Below are positions 60,739 through 64,000 of a stretch of 64,000 nucleotides of DNA, in pieces; within the stretch, counting starts at the first letter, position 1, and the number at the start of each line of letters is the position of its first letter. The DNA is taken from NCBI RefSeq assembly GCF_014202035.1, contig NZ_JACHFR010000003.1:239155-303154 (forward strand), read 5' to 3'. The notes beneath the pieces were generated by a model. That model was not told where the DNA came from. It did no database searches and saw nothing but the letters and a program-made list of their open reading frames with translations. Origin of the DNA: Treponema rectale. Lineage in GTDB: Bacteria > Spirochaetota > Spirochaetia > Treponematales > Treponemataceae. A program made the position numbers and the translations under genes.

Positions 60739-62409
60739 TTAATTATCTTTCTGACGTATTTCTACGCGGCGGATTTTTCCACTGATTGTTTTTGGAAGTT
60801 CTTCTACAAATTCAATAAGACGTGGAATTTTATAAAGTGCCAGATGTTCCGTTGCAAAGGTCTTTAATTCGATTTCGAGCTCTTTGCCTGCGGTGTATCC
60901 TTTTGTGAGTACGATAGTTGCCTTTACTGCCTGTCCGCGTTTAGGATCTGTGATTCCTGTTACGGCACATTCAAGTACGGAAGGATGCTGCTGAAGGACG
61001 CTTTCTACTTCAAAAGGACTGATACGGTAACCGGCGCTTTTTATAAGATCGTCGTTTCTTCCGACAAACCAGATGTATCCGTCATCATCATAATATGCCG
61101 TATCACCTGTGTCATACCATTCACCTGAAAGGGCTTTTTTTGTCTGCTCTTCATTTTTATAGTATCCCTTAAGAAGTCCTGCAGGTTTGCCGTTTTTAAG
61201 GTTGATTACTATGCTTCCGCATTCAAGAGGCTGACATTTTTTTCCGTCGTGATTGATTATCTGAACATCGTAGCCTGGAGCACTCTTTCCCATGGAACCA
61301 GGTTTTACTTCCATGCCCGGGAATGTTCCTGCAAGAATTGCACTTTCTGTCTGACCGTAGCCTTCGTATATTTTGATTCCTGTTTTTTCAAGGAACTTGT
61401 TGTATACTTCACTGTTCATTGCTTCTCCGGCAGTAACGCAGTATTTAAGGTTTGAAAGGTCGTATTTAGAAAGATCCTGTCTGATTAAAAAGCGGTAGGC
61501 TGTAGGAGGAGCACAGAATGTTGTTACCTTATAGTGTGCGATTTTCTTGAAGAAAAGATCCGGTGCAAAAGATACCATGTCGTAAACAAAGACTGCAGTT
61601 CCTGAAATCCACTGTCCGTAGATTTTTCCCCAGACAGCTTTTGCCCATCCTGTTTCTGCTACAGAAATATGAAGACCGTCATCCATTACGTTCTGCCAGA
61701 ATTTTGCAGTGGCAATATGACCCAGAGGATAGGTAAAGTCATGGAGAACCATCTTTGGATAGCCTGAGGTTCCGCTGGTAAAATACATAAGCATAGTGTC
61801 ATCATTTTTTGTTGCATTTTCACCCTGGGGACGTTCAAATACATTGCATTCTTCAGGAAGAGAATCAAGTTCTTTGTGGAAGTCAATCCATCCTTCCCGG
61901 CTTCCTTTTACCGATATAAGTTCTTTTACGGATTTACTTTCAGGCATTGCTTCTTCAATCTGTTTCATTACGTTGCCGTCGTCAAAAGAAATAATCATTT
62001 TAATTTCTGCGGCGTTACAGCGGTAAACAATGTCGTGCTTGAGGAGCTGGTTTGTTGCAGGTACTGCAATTGCTCCGATTCTGTGAAGGGCAGGAAGAAG
62101 CCACCAGAATTCATAGCGGCGTCTTAAAATGAGCATTACGACATCGCCTTTTTTGATTCCGTGTTTTGTAAGAAAGTGAGCTGTTCTCTGTGAGTCTCTG
62201 GAAATCTCTTTGAAATTAAAGAATTTTTCTTCATTTTCGTCATTGCACCAGACGAGCGCTCTTTTTTCTGGAGCCAGCTCTGCATAGCGGTCAATAACGT
62301 CGTATGAAAAGTTAAAGTTTGCAGGAATATTAAGTTTGTAGTTTTCTACCATGTCATCGTAGTTTTTGTATTCATGATAGTCTTTTATAAATTCTGACAA
62401 AAGATTCAT
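60739..62409 (-). CDS. AMP-forming acyl-CoA synthetase (medium-chain type)
   Basis: A 556-residue member of the acyl-adenylate superfamily. Core motifs: YFTSGTSGYPKMVLH (A3, phosphate loop), YEGYGQTES (A5), YDTGDTAYYDDDGYIWFVGRNDDLIKSAGYRISPFEVE (A7-A8) and PKTISGKIRR with the C-terminal catalytic Lys (A10). The overall look matches the medium-chain or acetyl-CoA synthetase-like group, which activates a carboxylic acid to acyl-CoA using ATP. Substrate unknown. GGAG sits eight bases before the ATG. Single-gene unit, convergent with the lipoprotein trio. Confidence 0.88.
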   Translation of the reverse strand: MNLLSEFIKDYHEYKNYDDMVENYKLNIPANFNFSYDVIDRYAELAPEKRALVWCNDENEEKFFNFKEISRDSQRTAHFLTKHGIKKGDVVMLILRRRYEFWWLLPALHRIGAIAVPATNQLLKHDIVYRCNAAEIKMIISFDDGNVMKQIEEAMPESKSVKELISVKGSREGWIDFHKELDSLPEECNVFERPQGENATKNDDTMLMYFTSGTSGYPKMVLHDFTYPLGHIATAKFWQNVMDDGLHISVAETGWAKAVWGKIYGQWISGTAVFVYDMVSFAPDLFFKKIAHYKVTTFCAPPTAYRFLIRQDLSKYDLSNLKYCVTAGEAMNSEVYNKFLEKTGIKIYEGYGQTESAILAGTFPGMEVKPGSMGKSAPGYDVQIINHDGKKCQPLECGSIVINLKNGKPAGLLKGYYKNEEQTKKALSGEWYDTGDTAYYDDDGYIWFVGRNDDLIKSAGYRISPFEVESVLQQHPSVLECAVTGITDPKRGQAVKATIVLTKGYTAGKELEIELKTFATEHLALYKIPRLIEFVEELPKTISGKIRRVEIRQKDN

Positions 62410-62436
62410 ATTTTTATCTCCATAATATATCTCTAT

Positions 62437-62465
62437 ATTATAGTATATATGTAGAATATTATAAA
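62437..62465 (-). promoter_or_regulatory. Acyl-CoA synthetase promoter
   Basis: Minus strand: TTTATA (62465-62460), 17-bp spacer, TATAAT (62442-62437), then a 27-base leader with GGAG. Confidence 0.6.
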
Positions 62466-62658
62466 TGGATTATGAATGAAAAATTTCAGATTCAGCTTTG
62501 TTTTTTCTGGATATAATAGGAAAGTTAGTGTTTATTCTTACTTTTTTTTAATGAATGTTAATTTTAGGTTCAAAACAATTTTTTTGCAGCCGTATATCTG
62601 TTTATCCCTTACCTTTTTTTATATTCAAGTGTAGTATTGAATGATAAGGGGTTTTATA

Positions 62659-63672
62659 ATGAAAAAGATTTTTCTAATTTTACTTGCATGCTGTTCAGTA
62701 CATTTATATGCGCAGAACAGTGTAAAAAACGGTCAGACGCTGTATGACACTGACGGTAACGTCCTTCATGCTCACGGCGGTTATATCCTGAAAAGCGGTG
62801 ACACCTGGTACTGGTACGGAGAAAACCGTACTGAGAATAATTACGTCAGCTGCTATGCTTCAAAGGACCTTGTAAACTGGGAGTTCCGCAACAATATTCT
62901 TACAACGGATTCTCCTGCAGAAAAAACACGTGTCCGTGCAGACCTTAAGCTGTTCAATGCAGAGGACAATAAGAAAGTAAACATTGAGCGTCCGAAAGTT
63001 GTTTATAATGAATCAACAGGAAAGTACGTTATGTGGGCTCATTATGAAAACGGTCATGATTATTCAAAGGCCGCCATCGCCGTAGCCAGCTGTGATACTC
63101 CTGACGGAAATTTTGTTTATCACGGAAGCTTTAATCCTTACGGTCAGATGTCCAGAGACTGTACTTTGTTTCAGGATGAAGGAAAAACTTATTTTGCATC
63201 TGCTGCCAGAAATAATGCCGACATGCATGTTTATCTTCTGCAGTCTGATTTTCTTAACATTGAAAAGGAAGTCGGCGTATGGTGGAACGGGGAATACCGC
63301 GAGGCTCCTGCTTTTGTAAGGGTAGGAAAAAAACTTTACTGTTTTAATTCCGGCTGTACAGGATGGGATCCTAATCAGGGCCAGTATGCCTGGTCTTCAG
63401 GAATTGAAGAAGGTTTCGGAATGCTCAGCAATATTGGCGATGAAACTACTTATCATTCACAGCCTGCCTTTATTCTGACATTAAAGGGAACTAAAAAGAC
63501 TTCATATATTTATGTTGGTGACCGCTGGAACGGAAAGAGCTATCATGAATCTACATATACCTGGTATCCGATTCAGTTTAACAAAGACGGAACTGCAGAA
63601 CTTATTTATTGCGATGAACTTGAAATCAACGCAAAGACAGGTGAAGTAAAACCTGTTGTATACAAAAAATAA
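62659..63672 (+). CDS. Secreted glycoside hydrolase family 43 protein (exo-beta-1,3-galactanase-like)
   Basis: A 337-residue exported protein: signal peptide 1-~18 (MKKIFLILLACCSVHLYA), then a single five-bladed propeller domain. DTDGNVLHAHGGYILKSGDTWYWYGE, VSCYASKDLVNWEF, IERPKVVYNESTGKYVMWAH and REAPAFVRVGKKLYCFNSGCTGW are typical of the GH43 subgroup that includes exo-beta-1,3-galactanases acting on arabinogalactan side chains. The residue usually acting as general base is not obvious, as in that subgroup. No carbohydrate-binding module. AGGGG precedes the ATG at 62659. It points to plant fibre in the habitat. Confidence 0.85.
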   Translation: MKKIFLILLACCSVHLYAQNSVKNGQTLYDTDGNVLHAHGGYILKSGDTWYWYGENRTENNYVSCYASKDLVNWEFRNNILTTDSPAEKTRVRADLKLFNAEDNKKVNIERPKVVYNESTGKYVMWAHYENGHDYSKAAIAVASCDTPDGNFVYHGSFNPYGQMSRDCTLFQDEGKTYFASAARNNADMHVYLLQSDFLNIEKEVGVWWNGEYREAPAFVRVGKKLYCFNSGCTGWDPNQGQYAWSSGIEEGFGMLSNIGDETTYHSQPAFILTLKGTKKTSYIYVGDRWNGKSYHESTYTWYPIQFNKDGTAELIYCDELEINAKTGEVKPVVYKK

Positions 63673-63682
63673 TTCCACCTGC

Positions 63683-64000
63683 ATCAGGGAACAGAAATTG
63701 CGAGAGACACAGCGATTTCCCCTGATGCCTGAGTGCCCCCGCAGTCAGGTATATGATAACCGAGAAAACAGTTGCATAATAAAAAATGTTACTATTGACA
63801 CATCAGGGAACAGAAATTGCGAGAGACGCAGCAATTTCCCCTGATGCCTGACTGCCCCCGCAGTCAGGTGTATGATAACCAAGAAAATATTTGAATAATA
63901 AGATGTTACTATTGACACATCAGGGAACAGAAATTGCGAGAGACGCAGCAATTTCCCCTGATGCCTGACTGCCCCCGCAGTCAGGTGTATGATAACCAAG
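63683..64000. repeat. Tandem array of ~118-bp two-hairpin units (runs off the window)
   Basis: Units start at 63683, 63802 and 63919 (periods 119 and 117 bp); the third is cut by the window edge. Each holds two inverted repeats: ATCAGGG...AAATTGC / GCAATTT...CCCTGAT, and CCTGACTG-cccccg-CAGTCAGG, followed by an AT-rich spacer ending in GTTACTATTGACAC. Units 2 and 3 are identical over the part visible; unit 1 differs at several positions. No spacers of unique sequence separate the units, so this is not a CRISPR array. No gene is seen between the GH43 stop and the edge. Confidence 0.9.

Noticed and set aside
63745..63999. An 84-codon open frame on the minus strand across the right-hand repeats, with a repeating peptide.
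   Set aside because: It is open only because the second period (117 bp) is a multiple of three; it lacks a start site, and the hairpin structure explains the conservation better.
63683..64000. CRISPR array.
   Set aside because: Units are ~118 bp, contiguous and palindromic, with no unique spacers.

Overview
The window most likely comes from a host-associated Treponema (Spirochaetota). Indicators, by recognition of protein families and not by any search: a galactose/glucose ABC system whose binding protein looks circularly permuted like the T. pallidum MglB-2 lipoprotein; a fused PyrK-PyrD; short Hpf; EarP with an arginine-type EF-P; many small secreted or lipoprotein genes; AT-leaning intergenic DNA. 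Species cannot be fixed from the sequence alone.

Layout. 1-11.7 kb: fused pyrKD, a convergent RecQ-like helicase, then a tight six-gene run purB / Gfo-Idh oxidoreductase / lolA / rodZ-like / rimO / uvrD-pcrA. 11.7-17.5 kb (minus strand): a two-gene chromate-type transporter and mglB-mglA-mglC. 17.8-26.1 kb: Na+/solute symporter, gatCAB, then SH3 and membrane proteins. 26.2-28.6 kb: PHP phosphoesterase, a double cyclic-nucleotide-domain regulator and tRNA-Thr. 28.7-37.1 kb (minus): murE, ddl, HD protein, murD, membrane phosphoesterase, larB, larC. 37.2-45.7 kb: MATE exporter, hpf, rpoN, DUF1015, a second RecQ, tRNA-Leu and comM. 45.8-51.7 kb: earP-efp, tRNA-Arg, SDR, Dabb, ychF and a DUF3793-flavodoxin pair. 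51.9-58.4 kb: PI-PLC and lipoprotein, radical SAM, nfeD-SH3-SPFH, gapA. 58.4-59.0 kb: a structured repeat array that re-copies the 3' end of gapA. 59.1-63.7 kb: three tandem lipoproteins, an acyl-CoA ligase, a secreted GH43. 63.7-64.0 kb: start of a tandem array of ~118-bp two-hairpin units running off the edge.

Most genes are core metabolism, translation, cell wall and repair. The most unusual material is non-coding. (1) Downstream of gapA the last codons, stop and terminator of gapA occur three times, separated by a double-stem-loop element, with long inverted repeats that co-vary between copies and a MITE-like insertion inside the third terminator. (2) About eleven transcription-unit starts (purB, chrA, gatC, PHP, murE, MATE, rpoN, DUF1015, earP, nfeD, radical SAM) have no ribosome binding site, and a well-spaced -35/-10 pair ends only 6-10 nt before the start codon, which predicts leaderless or near-leaderless mRNAs. 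Genes with a Shine-Dalgarno sequence have their promoters farther away. (3) The DUF3793-flavodoxin pair lies behind a promoter with an inverted-repeat operator and a terminator hairpin in the leader, suggesting regulated read-through or a small RNA. All promoters, operators and hairpins were read by eye, without any folding or motif software.
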